From the IMG/VR virus record IMGVR_UViG_3300042878_001497, positions 1 through 64,000 of that record: a stretch of 64,000 nucleotides of DNA, one strand, 5' to 3'. Source of the DNA: a virus. Numbering within the stretch: position 1 is the stretch's first letter; the number at the start of each line of letters is the position of its first letter. Below are positions 25,612 through 34,012 of this stretch, one piece after another. The translations under genes and the position numbers were made by a program. The notes under the pieces were generated by a model. The model worked only from the letters and a program-made list of their open reading frames with translations. It was not told the DNA's origin and did no database searches.

Positions 25612-28565
25612 TGGGAGTTTTAAGAATTGGTGATGCATTTGATAAAGGTGTCTCTGACAGTATTGAACTAAGACAAGCAGTACTAGCTCAGTCTTCAGAA
25701 TTCAATGGAACTGTTTTAGATCCTCAATCTAGAATTAAGTATGTTAGTTCTAGAGTACCCTGGGTACGTCTAAGCTCCTCAGTATCTGTTACTCCTAATT
25801 CTTCAAAAGCTCAAATTTTCGGTAAGACAGGTACCGAACTTGCAAGAACAAATGTATTAGAAGGGTATAATCCCAATAATGATCCTACCGATCTAGCAGC
25901 AGGATATCAAAACACCCCACAGTTCGGTATCCGTCCAAAACCCGGTATTACTCAGGTCAGTATAAAAGCTCACCAGAGATTCGGTACCCTGAGAACAGCT
26001 AGCGTACAGTTTAAATGCTGGTCAGTAGAGCAGCTTGAGATAATGGACGTGCTCTATATGAGACCGGGGTATACAGTCCTTCTGGAGTTCGGTACAAGTA
26101 CCTACGTAGATTCAGATGGAAAAGTGAAGACGGACATGGTTCCGTTAAACCTATACGATAATTCTAAGAAGTGGACTAAAAACTCCTTACTTAATGCGAT
26201 CGAAACTAGAAAAAAAGATTACAACTACCAGTACGATGCTATTTTTGGATTTGTTAAAAACTTCTCTTGGAGTTTAAATCCTGATGGAAGTTACGAATGT
26301 ACAACTTCCATTATTACATTTGGAGAGATTATCGAATCATTAAAGTCAACGTTTACCTTCCCTTCTACCGCAAACAGAGAACAGGCACAGGAAGATGCCA
26401 AGAATAGTAGAAACAATTCTTTTACCGGCGGCCCGATAGGAAGTCTATTAGATAACTACTACTCAGAAAAGACAGTACTGCATTACGCTCTTACAACGCT
26501 AAAATCCTGGGCAGTAAGTGCAGCTGTAGTTTTTACTAATGCGGGTGGAGGAAACGCTCAAACAATTTCCGATAGAGCAGAGTACCTCTCTTTACCTAAA
26601 AAAGAAAAGCAAAAAATAGCTTTTAAAGCAGGTAAGAAGGTTAAAGATTATGCTGATACATTAGCAGAAGAAGGAGAGAATATAGCAACAGGTATTCAAC
26701 TATCTGCTCCTGATCTAGACGGACTTCTACAGGATGAAATAACTACATTATCCTCCACCGATAAAAGCATTCCCCAGCGAGAATTTAAATTAGATGTTCT
26801 CAATACTTTAGTAGATCAAGCTCCTTCCTACGGTAAATACATACTCGTTTCTACTAACATCACAGACCCTTCTCATTTTAAGCAACCTACCGATAGAGAT
26901 CCTGTCTACATAAAACTAGATACTTTCTTGACTATCCTAAATAAGCTAGCTCTTAAAAGCGGAGCTGATAATATCGTTACTTTTGATATAGACGAATCAG
27001 GCTACCGCAGGTACCGTTCTTTTGACTTACATTTTTCTGTTGACCCTAAAGTATGTTTTATTCCTCGGAGTACTATGCAACTGCTTTTGGGAATAGCAGA
27101 AGATTTTAAAGCTAAGGACCCTGACCTAGACACACCGTTAATCAGAAGTATCTGGCTTAACCTAGATCATATCCTACAGGTATACGATAGTAACTTTAGC
27201 AACAGTACTAATAATGAAGTTTCTATTTACGAACTAGTAATGAGTATTATGAAAGATGTTCAATCAGCTTTAGGGCAGATGAATGCTTTCGATATTGATT
27301 ATGATGAAGCTAGAGCAGTATACAGGATTGTAGACCGTAACTATATTCGTATTGATCCTACCCGTCCTAAGATCGAATTACTAGGAAATAAGTCCATAAT
27401 CCGAAATGTATCTTTAGAAAGTAAACTCTCTCCTAAGATTACAACCATGATTGCAATCTCGGCTCAAGCCGGTGCGGAATCTCTAGGAATGGAAGCAACA
27501 GCCTTCTCACAGTTAAACGAAGGACTTATAGATAATATAATCCCAGTTAAGGCTGACTTCACTTCAAAAGTAGTACCGATTGAAGGTGTAGAAGAAATTG
27601 AACTAGCAGGAGGAATCCCGTATAAGGTACTGAGATATTACGACGAAGTTTATAACCTGGGCAGAATTGTTGTAGAAGAAGATCCTGAAATAGTACGACA
27701 AACATACATGGAGTTTATCAATAGAGTTTCAGCAAAGACCGGTCGACAGGCTTCTTTTGTGATTCCGTTTGAATTAGGATTCACTTTAGACGGAACATCA
27801 GGAATGGTAATCGGAAGTAGTTTCGATATAAACCCTAATATACTGCCAGCTCCTTATAAAGTGAATAAAGATAAAGCTGCTGTAGCTTTTCTACTTACCG
27901 GAGTTGAACACACTATTAACCCGACCAGCTGGACTACCTCTTTAAGATCTCAGATGTTTATTTCTGAAGGTAAAACAGGTACGTACTTTACAGTAGGAGT
28001 AGCAGATGTACTAGACACTGCTAGAAAACAGGTTAAGCAGATAAGCTCTCCTTCTAGAGATCTTACCACTACTAGAGCTATAGAAGATCTGCATCCTAAA
28101 TTTAGAGACAAAATTACAGTACTTTTGACCCTACTTGAGAGAGATGGACTAAACACAGGAGTTGCCGCCACAGAATGGCAACCTACTATCGGTAACGGAT
28201 ATAGAAGCGTTTCAGATCAGGCTCAGAAATATAGAGAAGGTAAGAGCAAGGTTACTCTTGGGTTTCATAACGTAGTTGTAGGTACTTCAGATAATCCACG
28301 AAGAGCATCTTTAGCTGCTGATATTATAGACAGGAGGTATTCATGGAATCAGGTAAACGGATCCTACGATATTCCTGCAGAGTTCTTTAAAGCTGTTGGT
28401 AAATACGCCAAGCAGCTAGGACTAGAATGGGGAGGAGATTTCGCACAAACTGATCCAACTTGGAAAGAATATGGGATGGGCTGGGATGTTGCTCACGTAC
28501 AATATGCTGGAAAAGATAGAGCTACTCTAGTAGCAGAAGCAAGAAAAATTCACGGATTAGACTAG
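25611..28565 (+). CDS. Baseplate hub protein with C-terminal M15-type peptidase
   Basis: 984 residues. The N-terminal region (ISIKAHQRFGTLRTASVQFKCWSVEQLEIMDVLYMRPGYTVLLEFG, about residues 110-170) has the beta-barrel look of gp27-like hub proteins. The last 130 residues form a separate domain: GNGYRSVSDQAQKYREGKSKV, GFHN (His886), SLAADIID (Asp904), LEWGGDF and WDVAHVQY (His962). The His, Asp, His order and GYRS and LEWGGD elements match zinc D-Ala or L-Ala-D-Glu peptidases of family M15. It would cut cell-wall peptides at the puncture site, replacing the lysozyme of T4 gp5. Confidence 0.82.
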   Translation: MGVLRIGDAFDKGVSDSIELRQAVLAQSSEFNGTVLDPQSRIKYVSSRVPWVRLSSSVSVTPNSSKAQIFGKTGTELARTNVLEGYNPNNDPTDLAAGYQNTPQFGIRPKPGITQVSIKAHQRFGTLRTASVQFKCWSVEQLEIMDVLYMRPGYTVLLEFGTSTYVDSDGKVKTDMVPLNLYDNSKKWTKNSLLNAIETRKKDYNYQYDAIFGFVKNFSWSLNPDGSYECTTSIITFGEIIESLKSTFTFPSTANREQAQEDAKNSRNNSFTGGPIGSLLDNYYSEKTVLHYALTTLKSWAVSAAVVFTNAGGGNAQTISDRAEYLSLPKKEKQKIAFKAGKKVKDYADTLAEEGENIATGIQLSAPDLDGLLQDEITTLSSTDKSIPQREFKLDVLNTLVDQAPSYGKYILVSTNITDPSHFKQPTDRDPVYIKLDTFLTILNKLALKSGADNIVTFDIDESGYRRYRSFDLHFSVDPKVCFIPRSTMQLLLGIAEDFKAKDPDLDTPLIRSIWLNLDHILQVYDSNFSNSTNNEVSIYELVMSIMKDVQSALGQMNAFDIDYDEARAVYRIVDRNYIRIDPTRPKIELLGNKSIIRNVSLESKLSPKITTMIAISAQAGAESLGMEATAFSQLNEGLIDNIIPVKADFTSKVVPIEGVEEIELAGGIPYKVLRYYDEVYNLGRIVVEEDPEIVRQTYMEFINRVSAKTGRQASFVIPFELGFTLDGTSGMVIGSSFDINPNILPAPYKVNKDKAAVAFLLTGVEHTINPTSWTTSLRSQMFISEGKTGTYFTVGVADVLDTARKQVKQISSPSRDLTTTRAIEDLHPKFRDKITVLLTLLERDGLNTGVAATEWQPTIGNGYRSVSDQAQKYREGKSKVTLGFHNVVVGTSDNPRRASLAADIIDRRYSWNQVNGSYDIPAEFFKAVGKYAKQLGLEWGGDFAQTDPTWKEYGMGWDVAHVQYAGKDRATLVAEARKIHGLD

Positions 28566-28566
28566 T

Positions 28567-29163
28567 ATGTACCTGCCTAAATTTAAAGTAACAGAACCTC
28601 AGTACACTTACGGAGATGAATATGAGCTATCCACTACAGGACTAGTTTATACAGGCTTTTATTTTAAAAGCAGTACCGGACAAGCCTATACCGGTAAAGC
28701 ACCGGGAGACGGTGAAAACACGCTTTTAAATGTGAGTAGAGATTTTAGAACAGATTTTGAACGAGACCAGCCCTACCTAACGGACTATGATGTACTTGTA
28801 AACGATCCTAATTTATTTGCTTTAAGAAAAACTTTACCTTTACCTCCTCACTATCCGATGCCTTCTACACAGGAGAGTGCAATCATGCGATATTTTGCAA
28901 AAGAGAAAGTAACTGGTCAAATTATTGAGATTTCAAAATCTACATACCAAGCATTAAAAAAGAAATCCACTCTTTACTTTCATCCAGGTTACGATATTCT
29001 TGAAATGATGTGGATTATTCAAGGATCTGTTGAAGATACAACAAGTGGTGCTTATATTATACCGGGAATTAAATCAAAAAACAGAAAACAGCTAGAGCAA
29101 GCTGAGAAGACACTACCCGGTATATCAGCAGTATTAACCGACTTAGCACAGTTTGCGCAATGA
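28567..29163 (+). CDS. Hypothetical tail/baseplate protein
   Basis: 198 residues. The start is beta-rich with YTGFYFKSSTGQAYTGKAPGDGENTLL, a motif style seen in uncharacterised phage tail proteins. The middle includes YPMPSTQESAIMRYFAKEKVTGQIIEISKSTYQALKKKS and the end is helical (QLEQAEKTLPGISAVLTDLAQFA). It is the last gene of the baseplate operon. Its end overlaps the promoter of the polymerase gene. Unknown function. Confidence 0.65.
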   Translation: MYLPKFKVTEPQYTYGDEYELSTTGLVYTGFYFKSSTGQAYTGKAPGDGENTLLNVSRDFRTDFERDQPYLTDYDVLVNDPNLFALRKTLPLPPHYPMPSTQESAIMRYFAKEKVTGQIIEISKSTYQALKKKSTLYFHPGYDILEMMWIIQGSVEDTTSGAYIIPGIKSKNRKQLEQAEKTLPGISAVLTDLAQFAQ

Positions 29164-29182
29164 AACTTCTTTCGTATATTAG
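29152..29182 (+). promoter_or_regulatory. Bacteroidota-type promoter upstream of DNA polymerase
   Basis: TTTG at 29152-29155, 19 bases, then TATATTAG at 29175-29182, inside an exact TTTCGTATATTA (29170-29181). The same 12-mer occurs at 44828 and 60807. It sits at the tail/replication boundary, 22 bases before the polymerase ATG. Confidence 0.6.
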
Positions 29183-29203
29183 GAAAGGTTATGGAAATGG
29201 GTT

Positions 29204-30544
29204 ATGTTTTATATCGTCGAGAGTCAAGAGCAGTTTAACTACCTACAAGCCCTTGGTAGACAAGGTGGCTATGTCGAGATCGTTTCAGGTAACGACTACT
29301 ACCATCCTATACTTAATACTGCTGTTTGTGTTTACGTACGCCCTAACCAACACGACTCCGGATACATTATTCCCGTAAATCATTCCGAAGGAATTAACGT
29401 ACCTAAAGAACGCATACAGCAGTTATTAAACTGCTTTACTACCCTATATACGTTTAATAAGAAGAACTTCTTATATCATTTCTCTCACGGTAATATCAAC
29501 GATATTAACCTGATGTACTCTATGGCAGAGTACGAGAGTTTGGAACTACCGAACCCTCCTCAGGTTATAAGCTGGTACTATAATCATTACAGGGATAAGC
29601 CCGACCTAAACTCTATCATCCCTATCTCTAAATTATTTGAGAGATGTGAGAGAAATTACAGATCCCTAGAGGAAGTCATTACCGAGTATAGTTATATACT
29701 GGAGCTACCGGCCTGGGAGTTCTACAACCGGTTAACTACCGGAGTTTTTTATTTAGCTGAACAATCTGGAATTAGAATTATTTATGACAAATTTATTGAA
29801 AAGTTTACTCCTGCGAATCCAAAATTTAGCATTTCAGATAACATTTGCTTTACTAGCTACAATCTGTATAATCCCACTAGCCGTCCTACTTCTGCCTTTA
29901 ATAGTGTTAACTTCGCCGCGATCCCCAAAAAAGACGAGTACCGAAAATGCTTTATCCCGCGTAGTGGACGATTTGTAGAGTTTGACTTTGACGGCTACCA
30001 CATCCGTCTGATTGCAGAGATTCTAGGATACGAGTTTACACCTGAAAGTGTTCATACCCAGCTAGGACGTCTGTACTTCAATAAAGAGGAATTAACCGAA
30101 GACGAATACCGTCAATCCAAGACCAATACCTTCCAGATCATGTACGGAGGTGTGCCGGACAAATGGCGTCATATCGAATTCTTTGATAGGGTATCTATTT
30201 ACACTACCCAGTTATGGAAGGAGTTCCTTGAGAACGGAGTCGTATATGCTCCTATCTCCAAGAAGCCCTTTTATAGTACCCTAAAGGATATGAATCCTCA
30301 GAAACTTTTTAATTATGTCATCCAGAGCTTGGAAACTAGCCGGAACGTTCTTATATTAAAAGAGGTGCTAAAGTACCTCCAAGCCAAAAAAACAAAGGTT
30401 ACGTTATATACTTATGATGCTATCTTGTTTGACTTCTTCCTTGAGGACGGTAAAGAGACGTTAGAGAATCTAAAGAAAATCCTAGAACAGGGGGGAAAAT
30501 ATCCTGTTAAGTTTAAGTTTGGCAATAATCTAGTTTTAGACTAG
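29204..30544 (+). CDS. Short family A-type DNA polymerase
   Basis: 446 residues. Family A motifs are recognisable: motif A FVEFDFDGYHIRLIAEIL (Asp261; the usual Glu is His266), motif B RQSKTNTFQIMYGG (Arg303, Lys306, Tyr314) and motif C LYTYDAILFDF (Asp405, where the usual HDE reads YDA). The first 100 residues recall the exonuclease-region strand of PolA (GYIIPVNHSEG) without DEDD catalytic residues. The protein is far shorter than PolA or T7 polymerase, so proofreading must come from elsewhere. Some phages with family A enzymes encode exonuclease separately. It is probably the replicative polymerase, given the neighbours. Confidence 0.78.
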   Translation: MFYIVESQEQFNYLQALGRQGGYVEIVSGNDYYHPILNTAVCVYVRPNQHDSGYIIPVNHSEGINVPKERIQQLLNCFTTLYTFNKKNFLYHFSHGNINDINLMYSMAEYESLELPNPPQVISWYYNHYRDKPDLNSIIPISKLFERCERNYRSLEEVITEYSYILELPAWEFYNRLTTGVFYLAEQSGIRIIYDKFIEKFTPANPKFSISDNICFTSYNLYNPTSRPTSAFNSVNFAAIPKKDEYRKCFIPRSGRFVEFDFDGYHIRLIAEILGYEFTPESVHTQLGRLYFNKEELTEDEYRQSKTNTFQIMYGGVPDKWRHIEFFDRVSIYTTQLWKEFLENGVVYAPISKKPFYSTLKDMNPQKLFNYVIQSLETSRNVLILKEVLKYLQAKKTKVTLYTYDAILFDFFLEDGKETLENLKKILEQGGKYPVKFKFGNNLVLD

Positions 30545-30559
30545 TAAATTATATTTATA

Positions 30560-31015
30560 ATGGAAGTTAAATTCCCACCTATATCCGGTTATGACTTCGT
30601 CAGTGAAACCTTAACCTGGAATGACGACATGAGTAATAAACTGTTCTGTACCTTTACCACAGAAGAACATCTTGAAGAACTAATCTCTACGATCAGTAAG
30701 AGGTATACTATTCTATATAGCAAGATTTTTGTACTCCATGCAAAAAGCAACGATGAGTTTATTTGCACTTATAACGTTGACTTTAACAACGTTGCTAACT
30801 TTTTAGATAATACGATTTTGGTTCATCGTAAAAAAGAATCTAACACCCTTTACACTATCAACGCCCTTAACACGCTCATCAAAGAGCTGAATGACGGGTA
30901 CCTTGACCCCAGCTACAAAGTAGACTGGAACGACTACCGCAACTGCATCTTGCTGACCCGCGGTAATGAACTAAAACGAATCAATACCAGACTCCACAAA
31001 ATAGTTGAGCTGTAA
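30560..31015 (+). CDS. Hypothetical protein between polymerase and SSB
   Basis: 151 residues, acidic and mixed alpha/beta, no recognised motif. Segments such as EFICTYNVDFNNVANFLDNTILVHRKKESNTLYTINALNTLI suggest a compact fold that may bind nucleic acid or a partner protein; this is speculation. A TATTTATA octamer abuts its ATG directly. Its place between polymerase and gp32-like SSB suggests a replication-linked role. Confidence 0.6.
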   Translation: MEVKFPPISGYDFVSETLTWNDDMSNKLFCTFTTEEHLEELISTISKRYTILYSKIFVLHAKSNDEFICTYNVDFNNVANFLDNTILVHRKKESNTLYTINALNTLIKELNDGYLDPSYKVDWNDYRNCILLTRGNELKRINTRLHKIVEL

Positions 31016-31016
31016 G

Positions 31017-31047
31017 TTGGATCGTAAAGGTTTTTTTCTTAAATTAG
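31017..31047 (+). promoter_or_regulatory. Bacteroidota-type promoter upstream of SSB
   Basis: TTG at 31017-31019, 20 bases, then TAAATTAG at 31040-31047. Located just after the stop at 31015, it leaves a leader of about 25 bases before the SSB ATG at 31081. It would drive the SSB-UvsX-nuclease-helicase operon. Confidence 0.6.
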
Positions 31048-31080
31048 TTATGTAACAGTTATTAATCAGTTATTATTATT

Positions 31081-31902
31081 ATGGATTTATCCCTCATTAA
31101 ACAAAAGATGTCCGCCATGCAGAGTGGCGGTCGTCAAGAACGCGAAAAAGTAGACTACGAAAAGATCTTCTGGAAGCCGGCTTTCGGCAAGCACCAGATC
31201 CGAATCGTACCGGCTTTCGACAATCCAGCTTATCCTTTCAAGGAGCTGTATTTCCACTACGGTATTGGAAAATACCCAATGATTGCTCTTACCAATTTTG
31301 GAGAGCAAGATCCAATCGTTAACTTCGTAAATGAACTTCGTAAGACTTCCGACAAAGACAACTGGTCTCTGTCAGGAAAGATCTCCCCTAAGATGCGAGT
31401 TTTCGCACCAGTAGTAGTACGAGGTGAAGAAGACAAAGGAGTTCGTCTATGGAGCTTCGGTAAGGAGGTTTATAAGACTCTCTTACAGCTTGCAGAAGAC
31501 GAGGAGATCGGTGACTACACCGATGTTGTCAACGGATGGGATATGACTCTAGAGCTTACCCAAGGTAACCCTTACCCTTCGACATCAGTACGTATTCGTC
31601 CTAAGCAGACTCCTCTTTCTGATGATAGCTCAAAAGTAGAGTCATGGATTAAAAATCAGCCCGTAGCTGTTGATTCATTCTCTAAGTACGATTTTAACTT
31701 TATTAAAAAGCAGCTGGAAAGCTACTTATCAGGCGGAGAAGAGACTGCTGAAGAATCAGCACCAGCTCCTATCCAATCAGCTCCTGCTGCCGTCCAAGCA
31801 CCTAAGCAGTCGTTTACTCTTGAGAGTGTAGTCGCAGAGAAGAAAGACGCAGTAAGTCAGTTCGACGATCTGTTCAAGGATACTGACGACCTACCTTTCT
31901 AA
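31081..31902 (+). CDS. gp32-like single-stranded DNA-binding protein
   Basis: 273 residues. The core resembles T4-like gp32: IFWKPAFGKHQIRIVPAFDNPAYPFKELYFHYGIGK, VRLWSFGKEVYKTLLQLAEDEEIGDYTD and GWDMTLELTQGNPYPSTSVRI. A flexible Ala/Pro/Glu linker (residues 228-250) leads to an acidic tail ending DDLFKDTDDLPF, the usual protein-interaction tip of phage SSBs. It coats ssDNA and organises polymerase, recombinase and helicase. UvsX follows two bases later. Confidence 0.85.
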   Translation: MDLSLIKQKMSAMQSGGRQEREKVDYEKIFWKPAFGKHQIRIVPAFDNPAYPFKELYFHYGIGKYPMIALTNFGEQDPIVNFVNELRKTSDKDNWSLSGKISPKMRVFAPVVVRGEEDKGVRLWSFGKEVYKTLLQLAEDEEIGDYTDVVNGWDMTLELTQGNPYPSTSVRIRPKQTPLSDDSSKVESWIKNQPVAVDSFSKYDFNFIKKQLESYLSGGEETAEESAPAPIQSAPAAVQAPKQSFTLESVVAEKKDAVSQFDDLFKDTDDLPF

Positions 31903-31904
31903 GG

Positions 31905-32993
31905 ATGGCTAAAAAAGGCATTTCTGAAGTCGCTCAAGCAGCGATCAAGAATAACTTCGACCTCGGGAAGTTTAAGAAGAACAAGGGACTAGCATCTGCT
32001 AGCGTTAAGTTCAAAGAGCAGAGATGGATTCCTCTATCTAAAGCTTTCCAGGACATCACTTCGATTCCTGGCATCCCTCAAGGTCACATCACGCTTTTGC
32101 GAGGTCATAGTGATACTGGAAAGACTACCGCTTTGCTAGAAGCTGCAGTAGCAGCCCAGAAGATGGGAGTACTTCCAGTATTCATTATCACGGAGATGAA
32201 GTGGAGCTGGGAGCATGCCCGGGAGATGGGTCTGCAGTTCCAAGAGGTTGTTGATAAGGACACCGGAGAGATCATTGACTTCGAAGGTTTCTTCCTTTAC
32301 GTAGACCGAGGCAACATCAATACTATCGAAGACGTATCAACGTTTATTCTCGATCTAATTGATGAGCAGAAGAAAGGAGAACTACCCCATAACCTTTTGT
32401 TCCTGTGGGATTCAATCGGTTCGGTACCATGTGAGCTATCAGTTCGTTCTAACAAGAACAACAACGAGTGGAATGCCGGCGCTATGAGCACCCAGTTCGG
32501 TAATAACGTCAACCAGAAAATCCTCCTATCTAGGAAGGAAGGTCAACCTTACACCAACACTCTAGTTGCTATCAACAAGGTTTGGACTATGAAACCCGGC
32601 ATGCCGATGGAACAGCCCAAGCTTCAGAACAAGGGCGGTATGGCGATGTGGTATGATGCTACTTTGGTAATCACTTTTGGTAACATCACCAACTCCGGCA
32701 CCAGCAAGATCAAGGCTATCAAAGGAGGTAAGCAGGTAGAATTTGCCAAGCGTACTAAGATCCAGGTAGATAAGAACCACATCAACGGTATCACTACCCG
32801 AGGTGCGATCGTCATGACTACTCACGGCTTCTTAGAAGACGAAAAAAAAGCAATCGATAATTATAAAAAGGAACATTCCGACTACTGGCTCACGACCCTC
32901 GGTTCAACCGATTTTGTGCTGGTAGAGGAAGGCAGTATGGAAGAGGACATCCGAGACATCGGAATAGAGTTCGGCCTTAACATGGAAGTGTAA
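31905..32993 (+). CDS. uvsX: UvsX/RecA-like recombinase
   Basis: 362 residues. Walker A is GHSDTGKT (67-74), the catalytic Glu is in FIITEMKWSW (Glu97) and Walker B is LLFLWDS (Asp169). The surrounding sequence (IPGIPQGHITLLRG, then KNNNEWNAGAMSTQFG, and DNA-contact-type loop GMPMEQPKLQNKGGMAMWYDA) is that of phage UvsX rather than host RecA. It promotes strand exchange and recombination-dependent replication with the gp32-like protein. It ends in a TAATG overlap with the nuclease gene. Confidence 0.88.
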   Translation: MAKKGISEVAQAAIKNNFDLGKFKKNKGLASASVKFKEQRWIPLSKAFQDITSIPGIPQGHITLLRGHSDTGKTTALLEAAVAAQKMGVLPVFIITEMKWSWEHAREMGLQFQEVVDKDTGEIIDFEGFFLYVDRGNINTIEDVSTFILDLIDEQKKGELPHNLLFLWDSIGSVPCELSVRSNKNNNEWNAGAMSTQFGNNVNQKILLSRKEGQPYTNTLVAINKVWTMKPGMPMEQPKLQNKGGMAMWYDATLVITFGNITNSGTSKIKAIKGGKQVEFAKRTKIQVDKNHINGITTRGAIVMTTHGFLEDEKKAIDNYKKEHSDYWLTTLGSTDFVLVEEGSMEEDIRDIGIEFGLNMEV

Positions 32994-34012
32994 TGGGTAA
33001 GTACGACGATATACTGGCTAAGATCCAGGTATCGGAACCCAGAAGACTTAATGATAACATCCTAGTTATCGACGCGATGAATACCTTTATAAGGAATTTC
33101 ACGATGATTAATCTTATGAATCCGCAAGGCTCCCATGTCGGGGGTCTTGTTGGGTTCCTTAAGAGCTTAGGATTTCTAGTTAGGACTTTTGATCCCACCC
33201 GGATTATAATTGTCTTTGACGGACCCGGCTCTACAGCCGCCCGGAAGCTAGTCAACTCAGACTATAAAGCCAACCGGAACCTTAGTCGGATCACCAACTG
33301 GGAGATGTACGACAACAAGGATCAGGAGTACGCTTCTATGTCCGCACAGATCGAGCGACTGGTCGAATACCTGCATATGCTACCGGTAGACCTGCTTGCG
33401 ATCAACAAGGTAGAGGCTGATGACGTGATTGCTTTTATAGCTAAGGAATTTAGTCAGAGCAAGGTCACGATCGTATCTTCGGATAAGGACTTCATGCAGG
33501 TTGTCAATGATAACGTCCGGGTCCACTCCCCTATAAAGAAGAAAAACTACGGACCTGCAGAGGTGCTAGAGGAGCAGGGTGTTCTCCCAAGCAATTACTT
33601 GATTGTAAAATCATTGCTAGGAGATAATTCCGATAACCTACAAGGTGTTAAGGGGCTAGGAATAAAGGGTGTCCTCAAACATTTCCCGAACCTCGCCACT
33701 ATCCCTAACACCGACCTAGACTATGTTTACGAGGTGTGTGAAGAGGGTGTGCAGAAGACTAAAATCCTTGCAAAGATCCTAGAACGTAAGCACGTAGTAG
33801 ATCAAAACTACGGACTGATGAATCTCATGGAGCCACAGTTGTCAGACACCCAGATTAGTATTATATTAGATGTCCTAGGATCGCCCTGCCAGCAGTTAAA
33901 TGCAACAGCATTTATGTTAATGCTCCAGCAAGACAACATCCAACATGGGATTACGAAAAACACAGAAAGTTGGTTAGAAACCTTCAGATACATCTTAACA
34001 GTTAAAAAGTGA
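32993..34012 (+). CDS. 5'-3' exonuclease / flap nuclease (T4 RNase H-like)
   Basis: 339 residues of the FEN/5' nuclease family. Acidic metal-site segments appear in order: NILVIDAMNTF, RIIIVFDGPGS, INKVEADDVIAF, TIVSSDKDFMQVV and LLGDNSDNLQGVKGLGIKG (the last followed by the helix-hairpin-helix). Expected role: removing RNA primers and 5' flaps, compensating for a polymerase without its own 5' nuclease domain. It starts on the last base of the uvsX stop and ends in a GTGA overlap with the helicase. Confidence 0.88.
   Translation: MGKYDDILAKIQVSEPRRLNDNILVIDAMNTFIRNFTMINLMNPQGSHVGGLVGFLKSLGFLVRTFDPTRIIIVFDGPGSTAARKLVNSDYKANRNLSRITNWEMYDNKDQEYASMSAQIERLVEYLHMLPVDLLAINKVEADDVIAFIAKEFSQSKVTIVSSDKDFMQVVNDNVRVHSPIKKKNYGPAEVLEEQGVLPSNYLIVKSLLGDNSDNLQGVKGLGIKGVLKHFPNLATIPNTDLDYVYEVCEEGVQKTKILAKILERKHVVDQNYGLMNLMEPQLSDTQISIILDVLGSPCQQLNATAFMLMLQQDNIQHGITKNTESWLETFRYILTVKK

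Noticed and set aside
29160-29378. 72-codon frame starting in an ATGA overlap at 29160
   Set aside because: It covers the predicted promoter of the polymerase and runs antiphase through the polymerase N-terminus; the polymerase frame has family motifs.
29784-29978. 64-codon hydrophobic frame inside the polymerase gene
   Set aside because: Out-of-frame shadow; no start context and the covering gene has clear family A motifs.
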